The translations under genes were made by a program, and so were the position numbers. Under the pieces are notes generated by a model. It was not told the origin of the DNA, made no database searches, and saw only the letters and a list, made by a program, of their open reading frames with translations. This document shows, one piece after another, positions 1 through 11,350 of a DNA stretch of 64,000 bases. Where the stretch lies: positions 26,732,182 to 26,796,181 of the forward strand of contig NC_080417.1 of assembly GCF_029873635.1 (NCBI RefSeq). Reading direction: 5' to 3'. Each line of letters begins with the position of its first letter. The stretch's first letter is position 1. This DNA is from Malania oleifera. Lineage: Eukaryota > Streptophyta > Magnoliopsida > Santalales > Ximeniaceae.

Positions 1-735
1 GAAGCTATATGCGAAGCTCAAGAAGTGTGAGTTCTGGGTAAAACAGGTTACCTTCCTTGGACACGTTATATACAGGGGGTGGCATTTCTATTGATCTGAG
101 TAAGATTGAGGTGGTAGTAGACTGGGTACAACTAAAGAATGTACACGAGATCAGGAGTTTCCTGGGATTGGCAAGGTACTACCACAGGTTTGTTGAGGGC
201 TTCTCTAGATTGTCAGGCCCTTTGACCAGATTGACCAGGAAGGGAGTGAAGTTTGAGTGGTTTGATGAATGTGAACAAAGCTTCCAAGAATTGAAACAGC
301 GACTTATCACTGAGCTTGTGTTGACAATTCTTTCAAGAGAAGAAGGGTTTATAATTTACAGTGATGCGTCCCATAAAGGGCTCGAATGTGTGTTGATGCA
401 GCAAGTGAGAGTGATAGCTTATGCCTCACGATAGTTGAAAAAATATGAGAAGAGCTACCCTACCCATAATCTATAATTGGCGGCGGTTGTTTACACGTTG
501 AAGATTTGGAGGCACTATCTATATGGGGGCAGGTGTGAGATATTTACTGACCATAAAAGCTTAAAATATTTCTTCATGCAGAGGGAATTAAATATGAGGC
601 AAATGAGATAGCTGGAACTAATAAAGGATTATGACTGCACTATCAGCTACCACCTAGGAAAGGCTAATGTGGTTACTGATGCGTTAAGTCAGAAATCAGT
701 GGATTCGTCTATATCTGCAGTGGAGATTCAGCATT
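1..735 (+). pseudogene. gypsy-1 reverse transcriptase C-terminus and RNase H, decayed
   Basis: This is the end of the reverse transcriptase and the RNase H domain of a Ty3/gypsy polyprotein; the 5' part lies outside the window. Read in frame from about 57, it shows the RT-RNase H connection block RSFLGLARYYHRFVEGFS, the first RNase H acidic motif IYSDAS near 354-371 and [10 protein letters not shown] near 546-575. These are standard for the Tekay/Del chromovirus lineage. The frame is broken by several stops (TAG at 432-434, another near 472, another near 608), so no enzyme can be made. Several stops look like CAG or TGG codons turned to TAG. It runs directly into the integrase region of the same element. 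I am sure of the superfamily and fairly sure of the lineage. Confidence 0.9.
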
Positions 736-1760
736 CGATCTAGATGGATCTAGAAAGACTCAGTGTGGAGCTAGTAGAGGGCGATCACTAGGCATTTATT
801 ACTAACTTGGTTTTGCAGCAAACTCTATAGGAGAGAATTAAGGTAGCTCAGAGGGACGATGTAGAACTAGTAGAGCTTATGGGGAAGGTACATGATGGTC
901 AGGAAACAGAGTTCAGCATCTCAGATGATGGAGCCTTGAGGTTTCGTACTAGGTTATGCGTTCCTACTGACCCTGATATCAAAAAGGTTATTCTAGAGGA
1001 AGCATATTGATCCTTATATACTGTACATCTTGGTAGCACTAAAATGTACAAGGATCTTCAAGAGTCCTTCTTGTGGAGTAACATGAAAGGGAGATAGCCC
1101 GGTATGTGGATCAATATTTGACATGCCAACAAGTGAAGACTGAGCATCAAAGACCGACAGGATCATTACAGCCACTCCACATTCTTGAGTGGAAGTGGAA
1201 GCATATTGCGATGGATTTCGTCACAGGATTGCCACTGGCATTGCGTGGACAGGACGTTGTCTGGGTAGTGGTGGATCGACTGACGAAGACTGCCCACTTT
1301 TTGTCGATCAGATTTAGCTACTCCATGGACAGATTGGCTAAGTTATACATCCAGGAGATAGTTAGGCTCCATGGCGTCCCAGTGTCCATAGTTTAAGACA
1401 GAGACCCACAATTCACATCTTGTTTTTGGAAGAGTCTGCAAGGGGCCATGGGTTCTCAATTGTCGTTCAGCATAGCTTTTCATCCTCAGACAGATGGGCA
1501 GACGAAGAGGACAATACATACTCTGGAGGATGTGCTATAAGCATGTGTGCTGGACTTTGGAGGTCATTGGATGTAGTATTTGCCACTAGTTGAGTTTGCG
1601 TATAATAATAGCTACCAGGCCAGCATTAGGATGGCACCGTATGAGGCGTTGTATAGTAGGCGGTGTTGATCGTCATTGTACTAGGATGAGATCGGGGAGA
1701 GACAGATATTGGGGCCAGAGCTGATATAGCAGACTTAGGATAAAGTCAGACTCATTAAGG
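736..1760 (+). pseudogene. gypsy-1 integrase, decayed, catalytic Glu replaced by Lys
   Basis: Integrase region of the same gypsy element. The zinc-binding CxxC part is seen as TCQQVKTEH near 1119-1145. The core starts near 1200; the first catalytic Asp is in MDFVTGLP (codon 1214-1216) and the second in DRDPQF (codon 1397-1399), with a stop directly before it. The third catalytic residue is normally the Glu of GQTERT. Here the codon at 1505-1507 is AAG (Lys), a G-to-A change that alone would abolish strand transfer. More stops and frameshifts lie near 1018, 1098, 1541 and 1667. The integrase C-terminal domain and chromodomain follow. Confidence 0.9.
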
Positions 1761-2262
1761 ACAGAATCATAACAGCACAGAGTCGGCAGAAGAGTTATGC
1801 AGATACTCGCTGGCGAGAATTGGAGTTTGACGCAGGAGATCACGTGTTCCTGAAGGTGGCACCGATGAAGGGAGTTATGAGGTTTGGGAGGAAGGGTAAG
1901 CTGAGCCCTAAGTATATTGGACCAATCGAAATTCTTGAAAGAGTAGGTCCAGTTGCCTATCATTTGGCTTTACCACTGGTCCTATCTAGGATCCATGACG
2001 TATTCCATGTTTCTATGCTGAGGAAATACATCCCAAACCCCTCCCATGTGATCAGATATGAAGCACTGAAGTTGGGTGATACTTTAACTTATGAGGAAGT
2101 GTCAGTGCAGATTCTTGACTAGAAGGAACAAGAGCTACGCACGAAGAAGATTCCACTAGTAAAAGTTTTGTGATGCAATCATGCCATTGGGGAGGCTTCC
2201 TAGGAACTAGAGGATTAAATGCGCTAGAGATATCCACACTTATTCAGTGGAACTTGGAGTTG
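1761..2262 (+). pseudogene. gypsy-1 integrase C-terminal domain and chromodomain, decayed
   Basis: C-terminal end of the gypsy polyprotein. Open from 1820 to 2122, it contains the GPY/F-type module (GKLSPKYIGPIEILERVG, then LSRIHDVFHVSMLRKY). Beyond a stop at 2120-2122 the frame continues with residues typical of the chromodomain found in chromoviruses (YEEVSVQILD, then KEQELRTKKIPLVKVL), in which Trp codons have become TGA and TAG. Chromodomains of this kind direct integration to heterochromatin. It is followed by about 250 bp of 3' untranslated sequence, a polypurine tract and the 3' LTR, the expected order for the Tekay/Del lineage. Confidence 0.9.
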
Positions 2263-2510
2263 AGCCAGTCAAGTGAATGGAATAATATTGTATATTTTTA
2301 TTTGTATAGTGTAACGTAGGATAGATAGGGTTTTTAGTTTTGAAATATAAATGGCTTTGGGAGAATTTTGGAATAGTTCTAATCTTCCAGAACCCTCTTT
2401 GTAACCACGGTATTCTTCTGCTATAAGTGAGGGTAATTAATAAAATTGGGGTGTTTTCTCTTTAAGAATGAAAAGCGATGAATAGCAAATTTCGAGGACG
2501 AAATTTTTAT

Positions 2511-2523
2511 AAGGTGGGGAGAA
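2511..2523 (+). other. gypsy-1 polypurine tract
   Basis: AAGGTGGGGAGAA lies immediately 5' of the LTR start. It is the usual plus-strand DNA primer site of Ty3/gypsy elements. The preceding 2263-2510 is untranslated sequence without an ORF. Confidence 0.85.
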
Positions 2524-5168
2524 TGTAATAACCCCAAAAATGATTATACAAGATTAGTGAGGTGATTTTCAAAAAAAAAAAAACTAATTAATTAATTTTA
2601 AAATAAAAAATAAAAAAATCATAATTAAAATTTATTTTATTTTTATTAATAAAATCTATTATTATTATTATATACTATCATTCCTGAAGCTTTGTGAAGC
2701 TTCAGGAAAATTTTTTTGGGATTACAGTCTTCTTCATGCGCAGGTTCACGCCCCCCCCCCCCAGTTCTTTCTAAAGTCTCTCTCTCTCCTCTCATTCTCT
2801 CTCCCTCTCTCCTCAGTCGCCCGATCGAGAATCAGAAGATACCGTTGAGCTCCATTCTCTGCTGTCGTCATTTCTACCGGAGCGAATTGGTGGTAGGAGC
2901 GGCGTAAACATATCTCCTAAAGTAAGCCAATTTTCCCTTTTTCTTTAATTTCTTGCAAATTATAAGCCCAATTGATGAACAAACACCACCACGAGAATCT
3001 AGGGATGATTCTTTATAAGTCTAGCGGGACAGAATTCTCGTGGGGTCGTCGTGGGAAAAATCTCAAATTTGGGGTACGGGGATTATTAAGGGGCTTATTT
3101 TTAATTAATTAGGATTATTTTAGAAATGCAAAAATGTTGAGCATCTGGAGTTGAAGTATAATTTTCAGAATTTAGGGTCCGGGTGAGCGTCGCAGGTGTA
3201 ATTTTGGGACCCGCAGGTAAAATTCAGAAAATTAATTGGGGGTGTTAAGTATTAGTTTAAATGTAAGTTTGAGGTACATGGAACTTAGGGAAGGCTAGAT
3301 GGGTATTATTTTAGGGAAATAAATTAACTAATCTAGACAAAATGCAAATTGTAGGATTTAAATTTCGGGTACCAAGGGCGTAAAATTTGGGTTCTAACGA
3401 GACTCTCAGTAAATCAGGTAAGTGGAATAAATTATAACAGTATTTTTAGAATTACCGTTTGAATTAATATATGAAAATGAGTATATTGTATTTTGCCTGA
3501 AAACTGTGTGGCATTTGAATAGTATTAATTTGTGATGCTTTGGAGTCTGAAATTAATATATTATCAATATTAGATGAAAACTGTGTGGCACATGACATGT
3601 GTTGAAAATTGTGAAATATAACGATGTGTATTTTTTAAGAAAATATTGAAATGAGAATGATTGATGTGCTTAGTGAAAAATAATGAAATGTGGTATTTAT
3701 ATGTGAGTGGAAATTATTTGATTGAGAAATGAGTTTGTACAAATTACTAATATGAGTATTTTGGGAAAATGTGAATATACGTGAAATATGATATGTACTA
3801 TTATGAGATGATGGAAAGTGTAAAGAAAATGATGAGAATATTTATATTGAACTAAATTAAGATATACCGAAATATGATTGATGAAATGCCAATACAGCAT
3901 AATGATAGCGGGTATGTGATAGTAAAACCTAACGGATGGTTATGATATTGAGCACGGTACTGTTGCTAGTGGTGTTAGTGCAACCACACGAACTCTTGGA
4001 GCATGTGGCGTGATAGTCAACTGAGCCATTTTGTAGGGTTGTTGGGCCCCCTGAGTCTGGATCAGGGTTTTAGGTCGATCAGTCGTACTACAGACACAAT
4101 ATGTGATATGATACTTTGATCTAACCGAGTTGGCCAACTGCGGTTAGATCCAGCCTTCGGGCCATACAACCTTGACCATGGGGGGAAGCATGACGTGCAT
4201 AGAAAGATCCTCAGGGTGGCCATGAGTTACAGACGCGATGTTGGTATTTGATACCAAGGATACTCATAAGCCGAAAAGCAAAATGGAAATGGAAAGTAAA
4301 AAAATGATAAAATTGGCTAAAATGAGAAATGAAAGAAAGAATGAAAATTGAGAAATAGAGAATTATAAAATTGAGAAATGATATTGTGTGAGTTAACAAT
4401 ATAATTAATTGAGGCGAAGTGAAACTCTCAGCCTGAGAGCTTACTGAGTAAGGTGAGTGCCCTTATAGGTATCAGATGTGGTCATTCCTGGCTACATAAC
4501 GTGTTAGGGCAGAGGGAAGCTACATGTATGGGCGAGTAATCTTCCCTATTCTCAGGAATTTCACAGATAAAAATGTATCGGAATGGTTGGTTTTGAGAAA
4601 TGGTTTTTAAGCTTATAAAAGCTTGTGTTATATATCTATATGACTATTACAATATATTTGCCAGTGTATTTTCTCAAATGAAATGTTATTTTGAAAAGTA
4701 AAGCATGTTATAACGGAACTCATATGGCCACACACTGTAAATAATTTATTCCTTCTTACTGAGATGTGTCTTACCTAAATTATCTAAATTTTTCAGGGGA
4801 CAGAGATAGGCCAGACGATAGAGCTCCGAAACCTTAGGGAGCTGAGACCCTGACACACTGGGTGGGTTTTGGACTAAGGGAGGTATAATTTCCTTAGAGT
4901 TTAGTTGTTTTTGAGTATGGGATATTGATGTATTTGTATATGTGTATGTCGACACTTTGGGTATTGTATTCTAGTTGTTAAGCATATATTATCTTGCTCT
5001 GTTAGGTTTTATAAATAAAATGACTTTTTACCCGGTACCCAATGCAAGTTAGGTTGTACGAAAGGTAGTAGGGTTGTTGACGTAGCTGATTTATGGATGT
5101 TGTTTATGATGAGTGAAAATTCATTTATTATTAAAAAAAAAAATTTGTACGAAAATTGGGGCGTCACA
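2524..5168 (+). mobile_element. gypsy-1 3' LTR (about 2.65 kb)
   Basis: The LTR starts TGTAATAACCCC directly after the polypurine tract and ends TTGGGGCGTCACA. The reverse complement of the end (TGTGACGCCCCAA) mirrors the start, as expected for short LTR terminal inverted repeats. The length fits the long LTRs of Tekay/Del chromoviruses. It contains a run of about 12 C near 2751, CT-rich sequence near 2780-2815, and no coding region. The next base begins a GA microsatellite, so the element probably inserted into or beside a GA repeat. The 5' LTR is outside the window, so no TSD can be checked. Confidence 0.85.
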
Positions 5169-5286
5169 GAGAGAGAGAAAGGGTGCAAGGAGAGAGAGAG
5201 AAATAGGGAGCCAAAAGGAGGAAAAAAAGGAAAGAACAAAGGAAAAGAAAGAGAAACGAGAAAGGAGAGAGAAAGAAAACACGAAA

Positions 5287-5345
<59 letters not shown>
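5169..5345. repeat. GA/AG-rich microsatellite tract
   Basis: Purine-only sequence directly after the LTR, imperfect at first, then an almost pure (AG)n run from about 5293 to 5345. Reading frames across it are low-complexity artefacts. Confidence 0.9.
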
Positions 5346-5372
5346 ATTTTGGTTTTTATATATGATGGTAGT

Positions 5373-5409
5373 GGGACACGTGTCACATATGTATAGTGAC
5401 ACGTGTCCC
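5373..5409. repeat. Perfect 14-bp inverted repeat with G-boxes
   Basis: GGGACACGTGTCAC at 5373-5386 and its exact reverse complement at 5396-5409 are separated by 9 bp. Each arm contains the self-palindrome GACACGTGTC with a CACGTG G-box core. CACGTG is the known binding core of plant bZIP and bHLH factors; use here is not shown. Confidence 0.85.
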
Positions 5410-7050
5410 GATCCGAACCAATTATTTAAAAGTACAACATGGCGGATCTGAGTCATCCAATCTATGTTTTCTCTAGATGGTTGGATTGATGTCACATCAG
5501 CAATCCCTATAAAGTATTTCAAACTACTCAAGTTATGCCACGTAGCAAGGTAACGTCACCCTGCTATAGTAAAATTTAGAAAAAAAAAAAAAAAAAATAG
5601 TGAATAAAAATGCACCGTGTGTCACCACTGTAGGTGGACACGTGGCCCACTAAATTGAACCGGTTAATCCGATTCAGACCGGCTGAACTGGTCTGCTTCC
5701 ATGAGCCACTTTTTTTAAAATTTAATTATTTATTTTATTTTTAGTTTATTTCTTAATTTTTAATTGATTTTTAAATTTAAAAATTAGAAAAAAAAATGAT
5801 CAAAAGCAATTAGCAAAAATTAGAAAAAATATTTTTAAAATCAAGGAAAAATATTTGGGTTATTTTGGCTCAAATTAAAAAAATCAAAAAATAAAAATAT
5901 CAAAAAATGAGGAAAAAGCCTTTAAAAATTTGAGAAAATTTTAGAAAAATGTTGAAAATTTTTAGAAAAATTGTAAAAATTTTTGGAAAAATCTTAGAAT
6001 GTTTTTAAAGATAATTTTGGTTAAAATTAAATAATTTTACTTGATTTTTGTCTGTGTTCATCCCGATGATTTAACAAAAGGTAAAGAGGTTTTTCAGACC
6101 TCACCTATATCAGTTCTAAAGGGGTATTTATCTAACAAGATTCCCTCATTAGGAGGTCTTATTAGACATTCCTAATTGCACTTTAATTTTCATTTTCTCT
6201 TTTAAATTTTTTATTTTTTTTATTTATTTTTTTTATTTTTATTTATTCATTTTAAAGGAGTTAATTAAAAACTATTAGATTCAATTTAGGGATAATTCAT
6301 GATTAATTAGATACTATTCATAGAATAGGTGTATAGGGGTGCTGATACATTCTCCTCGCAAAACTGAACTCTCAATCCTAACTTTGGTAAATGTAGACTA
6401 TGACTACTGATTCTTTGACCTAAGATTAGTCTTGAAAACCAATCAACGAGTAGTAATTAGGTGAACTAATCACACCTAGAAAAATAACAAGTTAGTGGTG
6501 ACTCCGTCGAATTTCAATATTATTACTCTTCGCCATTGCAGACCTTTCTCTGAGACATTTTGACAATGGATATATGTATAAGTAAGTGGGGTAGGTGCGC
6601 TCCTATTAAAATTTTGAAAATAAAGAAATATTTTAGATAAATTAAGGAGATGACTCCACTGAAAATACTCATTTACCTTCATTTTTAAAGATAATAAAAA
6701 TGAAAGATCGAGATTTTTCTTTAATAAATAGTGTTATTTGAAACTACTATCACTAGTGTTAAACATTTATCTAGTGTTTTTTAATTATTTTTTTGAAAAT
6801 ACATGAAATATATATTTTTTATCTATATGTTTTTTTTACCCATATTAAGAAAAATTTCTAGTTCTCCCACTACTTCGAAGGTAAGAACCCACTTGTCCTC
6901 CCCTCCTTTTAAAATAACTTTCAATGCAAGTGCAAAGAAATTAACTCAACATAAAGAAGCTTCTTCTTCTTCATTTTCATTATTCAACTTTTAAATTTCA
7001 TAGATATCATTTCAGATGACCTTCAAATAAATAAATAAATAAATAAATAA
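5410..7050. other. AT-rich non-coding stretch
   Basis: No gene seen. It holds a poly-A run (about 5580-5597), another CACGTG near 5640, very AT-rich sequence (5710-6260) with degenerate repeats of the type TTAGAAAAATTTT, and an (AAAT)n microsatellite at about 7025-7051 that abuts the next feature. Confidence 0.6.
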
Positions 7051-7320
7051 AAGTTTCGGACTACTCTCAGAGACGATGTGAGACTAGACGTACATTAATA
7101 CTCCTCCTCGAGCCCATGAAGGAAATGAGATAAAGAGAAATCCAACCCACGGAGGAGCCAAGCAACCCAAGGTCCAGCTCTGATACCATGTTAGAGAGTT
7201 CATCCTCAAAACCTAGGTATTAGGGAAAGAGAGTTAAGAGGATCTTATACTGGTTTTGAAATTGCTCAAAGAGACGATATGGGACATACATGCATTAATA
7301 TCTTTCAATTACCCCCAACA
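7051..7320 (-). mobile_element. TRIM-like LTR element remnant with tRNA-Met primer site
   Basis: About 55 bp at 7051-7105 (core AGAGACGATGTG, then CATTAATA) is repeated at about 7250-7310 (AGAGACGATATG, then CATTAATA). Between them, at 7175-7186, lies GCTCTGATACCA, the reverse complement of the tRNA-iMet primer-binding site TGGTATCAGAGC. It sits next to TGTTAGAGAG, which would be the LTR edge. This is the layout of a terminal-repeat retrotransposon in miniature (TRIM) on the minus strand, with one LTR truncated at the (AAAT)n repeat. No ORF is present. Family is not assigned. Confidence 0.5.
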
Positions 7321-7334
7321 CCTTTTAGTCATCA

Positions 7335-7508
7335 TTTTTTTTTTTGGGATTATGCATTGGGTATCCACGCGTCCGTTTTACGGTTCACGTGACTAATCCT
7401 GCGCCCCTTGAAGTTGACCCCACAACTCCAAAGGGAGGGTAAATTCAGGAATCCAGGGACGGAAACGAGTTCAAGAGGGTTTGAATACCTGATCTCGTGA
7501 GAGGCACT
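7335..7508 (-). mobile_element. SINE insertion, minus strand, with 12-14 bp TSD
   Basis: The sequence TTTTAGTCATCATT occurs at 7323-7336 and again at 7509-7522. Between the copies is about 170 bp starting with a T run (poly-A tail on the minus strand). The minus strand reads through a polymerase III box B-like segment (GGTATTCAAACCC) near its 5' end. Length, tail and long TSD fit a tRNA-derived SINE; box A is not evident, so the 5' end is probably shortened. Confidence 0.75.
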
Positions 7509-7946
7509 TTTTAGTCATCATTGATGCCCTGTGTGGAGGTGCACGTTTCTCTCTCCTCGCTTTCCTTGGATATTTCTCCATTGACTGAAATCCAACAGCG
7601 CCAATTATCGTCCACTAGTACGAACAACACTGTTTGATTCCAGCCAGCGTCGTCCACCGCTAGAATTGGCTCTACCACGACCGAGTTTTGCAAAGCAAAC
7701 AATGGCATTAAGGTGTCTTGGGAGCTTCTTTTATTTGGTCCCCCAGTGGGATGATGGTGCCAAAGAAGAGAATCAAGGTGGAGGGGGCAATCCTTATCTA
7801 GTTAACTTTCTTTTTAGTTAGTCCGGGTTGGCTGCCGGATGGAACCAATTAACCTTATCCCATGTAAAATGGTTGGAGCCTCCCCTATTGGACAATCCTA
7901 TCCTATTCCTATGTTTCACCAAACATAGGCTAAAGGGTTCTTAATT
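7509..7946. other. Non-coding stretch, no gene recognised
   Basis: Contains a 65-codon minus-strand ORF (7511-7708) without recognisable domain or context; it may be a worn gene fragment. Nothing else seen. Confidence 0.4.
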
Positions 7947-7974
7947 TAACCTAACCTAACCTAACCTAACCTAG
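7947..7974. repeat. Short (CTAAC)n tandem array
   Basis: About five head-to-tail copies of the pentamer. It is not the plant telomere heptamer. Confidence 0.85.
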
Positions 7975-9575
7975 CAAGCATACCATGCACACCCTTCCAC
8001 ACCAACAATTATAATCACGCAAAAATAATCATTTTAGACATCTAATTTCTTAAAAGAATTGAGAAACAAATACTACAACATATACTTTGGAATTAAGTAT
8101 GTAATATGGTCAACTTTGCGCCGATTAGGACCAACATTTTTCTTCAAATTTAATCGAGAATTATAGGACGAACTCTTTTCAATGTTAAGACTTCATGATT
8201 TTATTATTTAAGGATTTAACTTTATTATTGGTGGATATCAATTGACACAAAAACTATTAGTTAGTACTAGGAAGTAATGATTTCATATGTTGAATTTTAA
8301 TTTTGTGGGGTTGAAAGAAACACAATAATTTGTAAAAGTTTAAATTTAAGGCTGGAGCTTTATACTTTCAAACAGACAATCAGTTATATATATATATATA
8401 TATAATTCAAAAGAAGTTATTCTGTCGTTTTTCAAAAGTCAAACAATTTATTGCATGGTATTCTCAAAAACCCTCATGTGAAATCAATTTCACGCTGTAG
8501 ATATTACATGTTGAGACATCCCATGAAACTGGCTAACGTTTCACATTATTAGTCAAAGACTCGAGAGGGAACTCTCCACAATTTTGTATTTACTTGTCGC
8601 TAGCTACTCTCTCCATCATTGGTGTGAAAATTTTCTATTTGTCATCATAATATTCTCGTATTAATTTAACGTGAGTAGTTGTTAAAACATTACAGCTTAG
8701 ACTAGTTTCACATGTCATAAAACTTTTCTCCTCATCTCCCTAGACTCGGACGGCATGCAGCACAGTATGTATCCTGTCCGTGGGCAGTCCAGAGAGAGAC
8801 TCATCCTGAAAACAAAACTTTCATGGATCAAAATTTCAATCTCCCTCCAATGCTGGGCTACTCTAATAAGACAGCGGCTAGACAGAGAACACACAATCTC
8901 TTTTTATCAATCTGATGTAAACCCATTTGTTTTAAAGCAATCAGGCACCAGCTACACACACACACACGCATACATTTATATAGCTGTGTAGCTAGGGCCA
9001 AAAACGTCATTGCATATATGGATTTTTAATTATTATCTAAGGACTTGGGAAACAGAGCTGCCCATATACCAATGATCCACTGCCTGCCTCCATGCATGTC
9101 CTTCTCGACTGCCAACTGGGTCACTTTCCTCTCAGATTAAAACATTTAAGTGAAGGGAACCAACATTCTCATGGTATGGCTCCACACTTTTTCCCAGATA
9201 AGTTCATTATTATTTTTTTGGAAACAAAAAATCTTCCCTAGCTCTTGACCTACTCTCTTCAATCTCCACCTCAGTACATATGGAGATAAAGTTAATTACT
9301 CAATACGTGTGAGGTAAAAAAAAGGAGGGCAAAAAAAGAAGAAGAAGAGAAGAAAGCATTGAATTGAAAAAGGAGAAAGAAAAGCAGAGTTGCTGCACTG
9401 GGCTAGGTAAGAGCGGTGCATGCAGATGCAGGGGACACCTTTTAGCAGTATTGGCGCTGCCCCAGAGCGGACAGTGACGTGAAATTATTGAAAGCAGAGG
9501 CGAGGCAAGCTAGCTCCACCACTTGGGTTCATAAAAGGACTATATCTACAAGGTGGTCCTCCACCCAGGCGCAGT
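7975..9575. other. Low-copy-looking non-coding stretch
   Basis: No gene or transposon is recognised. It holds a (TA)n tract near 8388-8403, a short (CA)n tract near 8956-8967, and GA-rich sequence near 9315-9385. Composition is more balanced from about 9040, unlike the flanking AT-rich DNA. Confidence 0.5.
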
Positions 9576-9670
9576 GGTCCACGTGGCACTGCCGGCAGGG
9601 TATGGCATAGTCCACGTGGGAGCTGTGGTCCAAATGGATGATGAGTCTTCCGCACCCGACACGTGTCCCC
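9576..9670. promoter_or_regulatory. Cluster of three CACGTG (G-box/ABRE-type) sites
   Basis: CCACGTGG at 9579-9586 and at 9612-9619, and GACACGTGTC at 9658-9667, all within 90 bp of GC-richer DNA. CACGTG is the core of ABA-response and G-box elements bound by plant bZIP and bHLH factors. No gene is recognised downstream, so a promoter role is only inferred. Confidence 0.4.
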
Positions 9671-10612
9671 AAAAGATAGGTGACAGCCTGTCCGAGAATG
9701 TGAGAGAGAGAGAGAGATTTTTAATGACGAGGTAGCTAGAAAATGATGATAATCATAATTATTATTATGATGATTTTATTTAAACAAAAAAGGAGAAAAT
9801 TCATTTTTTACTAAATATTTTATATCAAATACAATTTAGAATGAAAATTATTTTAATACGATTAAAAATTTTTAAAATCAAATATTGAGGATGTGTAAAT
9901 TTTGAATTTTATTTATTTATTTGATATATATATTTTTATTTTGCTTCTTACTTTTCTTGATAATATAACACAAAGAGTAAATTTTAATTTATTTTTTATT
10001 CTTTTTTCCAACATTTTTCAAGTTCCAAACGCGTCATTAATATATCAAAATTTAATTAAACTTAAACTACTAATTGGATAACGTAACAATTAACTTCTAA
10101 ATTTCTCGTTTCATATCTTTTTTCTTATTTCTTAATTTTTTAGTATTTTAATTTGATATTTTTAATATAAAATTTTGAATTTACCTATTAAAATGTCTTG
10201 TAATATATATATATATATATATATAATAATAATTTAAATGATGATGAAAATGATGAAAGTGGTTTGGAGACCGAAAGGTCTTGGCAAATTGCAGTCTTGT
10301 GAGACCAACTACTACAAAACAACTTCTTTAATTAAAGTTTTTGGAGGGACCAACGTGGGCTTGGGCGGAATTGTCCAACTTGCATGGCTGCACCCCTCTA
10401 CTACTGCATGCTATGTAGTGGACGTTGTTATTATTCACAAATGTATGGACATTTCTACTTAATTAGTCAATTCCACAATTAACTATAAATCCCACGATAT
10501 TTATTCTACCGCTAGTATACATATTGTAAGCCGGCATTGACCGCTAGTATACAATGATTTTTTTGGTGACGTGCAAGTTTTGTGAATGAAAAGGATAATA
10601 AAGAATCTTTAA
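9671..10612. other. AT-rich non-coding stretch with (AT)n and a 16-bp direct repeat
   Basis: A GA run ends near 9717. Sequence is AT-rich to 10200, with an (AT)n tract near 10205-10224. A direct repeat ACCGCTAGTATACATA / ACCGCTAGTATACAAT lies near 10508 and 10540. No gene seen. Confidence 0.5.
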
Positions 10613-10958
10613 GGACGACTTGAAATTTTGATGATTCCAACTAAAGTCATAAGTTAGATTTTCTTTTCAAAGTTTATCTCGGTAAACTATCAGGGGTGCG
10701 TTAATGGGCGGATACCTTTCACCTTCTTAAGTTTGGTGTTGCAACATAATGTTCAAAGTAATGGCGACTTGTGACTTTGGTGATCCTAAGATCATGAGTT
10801 TGATTTTTCATTTAGAGTTTACCCCGGTGAATTACTAGGGATACGTCAATGGGCGAGCGGCTTTCATCTCCCCAGGTTTGGTGCCGCAACATGGTGTCCA
10901 AAGTGGCGCAATTGTGGCTGAAGTTTCCAGGTTATCAAGAAAAAAAAAAAAAAAAAAA
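10613..10958 (+). mobile_element. Tandem dimer of a SINE-like unit with poly-A tail
   Basis: Unit 1 (about 10613-10762) and unit 2 (about 10763-10939) align along their length, for example GGTGCGTTAATGGGCGGAT versus GATACGTCAATGGGCGAGC. Unit 2 ends in an A run of about 19 (10940-10958); unit 1 has no tail. Unit 2 has GAGTTTGATTT, which resembles a box B. It looks like a head-to-tail SINE dimer; I found no TSD. Confidence 0.55.
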
Positions 10959-11230
10959 GATATTAAAAAACATGCAAAATAAAATTGGTAGAAAATTTTT
11001 TAATTTGTTTATTTCTTTTTATATAATAATGCATATGAAAACTTTGGTTATGCTAATTAGAAATAGTATAGTCATTACGAGAAAACTTAATATATTACTA
11101 GTTTTGTTGAAAAGTTCGAGTCATTAAATCTTACATCCAACTATATATGCACATAAACACCCATAATTCACTTATTATTTTTTTTATACAGGATAAACTC
11201 AAAATATAGCTCTCAATAGCTTAATATACA

Positions 11231-11350
11231 CTAACAACAACAACAACAAATAAAGTCTAAGTCCCACTAGTGCGATCGTTTACATGAATAATTTTCCGTC
11301 AATTTATGTGATCATGGACTCTCATTAGGTTAATATAAGCAATTCTATCC
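11231..11350. mobile_element. SINE/LINE-tail-like fragment starting with (CAA)n
   Basis: Begins with a CAACAACAACAA run followed by AGTCTAAGTCCCACTAGTGCGA, then TACATGAAT and CAATTTATG. I recognise this from memory as a dispersed non-LTR retrotransposon tail in plant genomes; family uncertain. Confidence 0.45.

Noticed and set aside
5009..5531. Overlapping ORFs on both strands, rich in Arg/Glu or Leu/Ser
   Set aside because: They are translations of the GA microsatellite in different frames.
7947..7974. Interstitial telomere repeat
   Set aside because: The unit is the pentamer CTAAC, not CCCTAAA, and only about five copies are present.
9445..9465. miR171-like target AGTATTGGCGCTGCCCC
   Set aside because: The match to the SCL-type miR171 site is partial, with several mismatches in the 3' half, and no ORF or hairpin surrounds it.
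10238..10462. 74-codon plus-strand ORF starting MMMKMMK
   Set aside because: It begins in a low-complexity GATGAT region, has no recognisable domain and no neighbouring gene signals.
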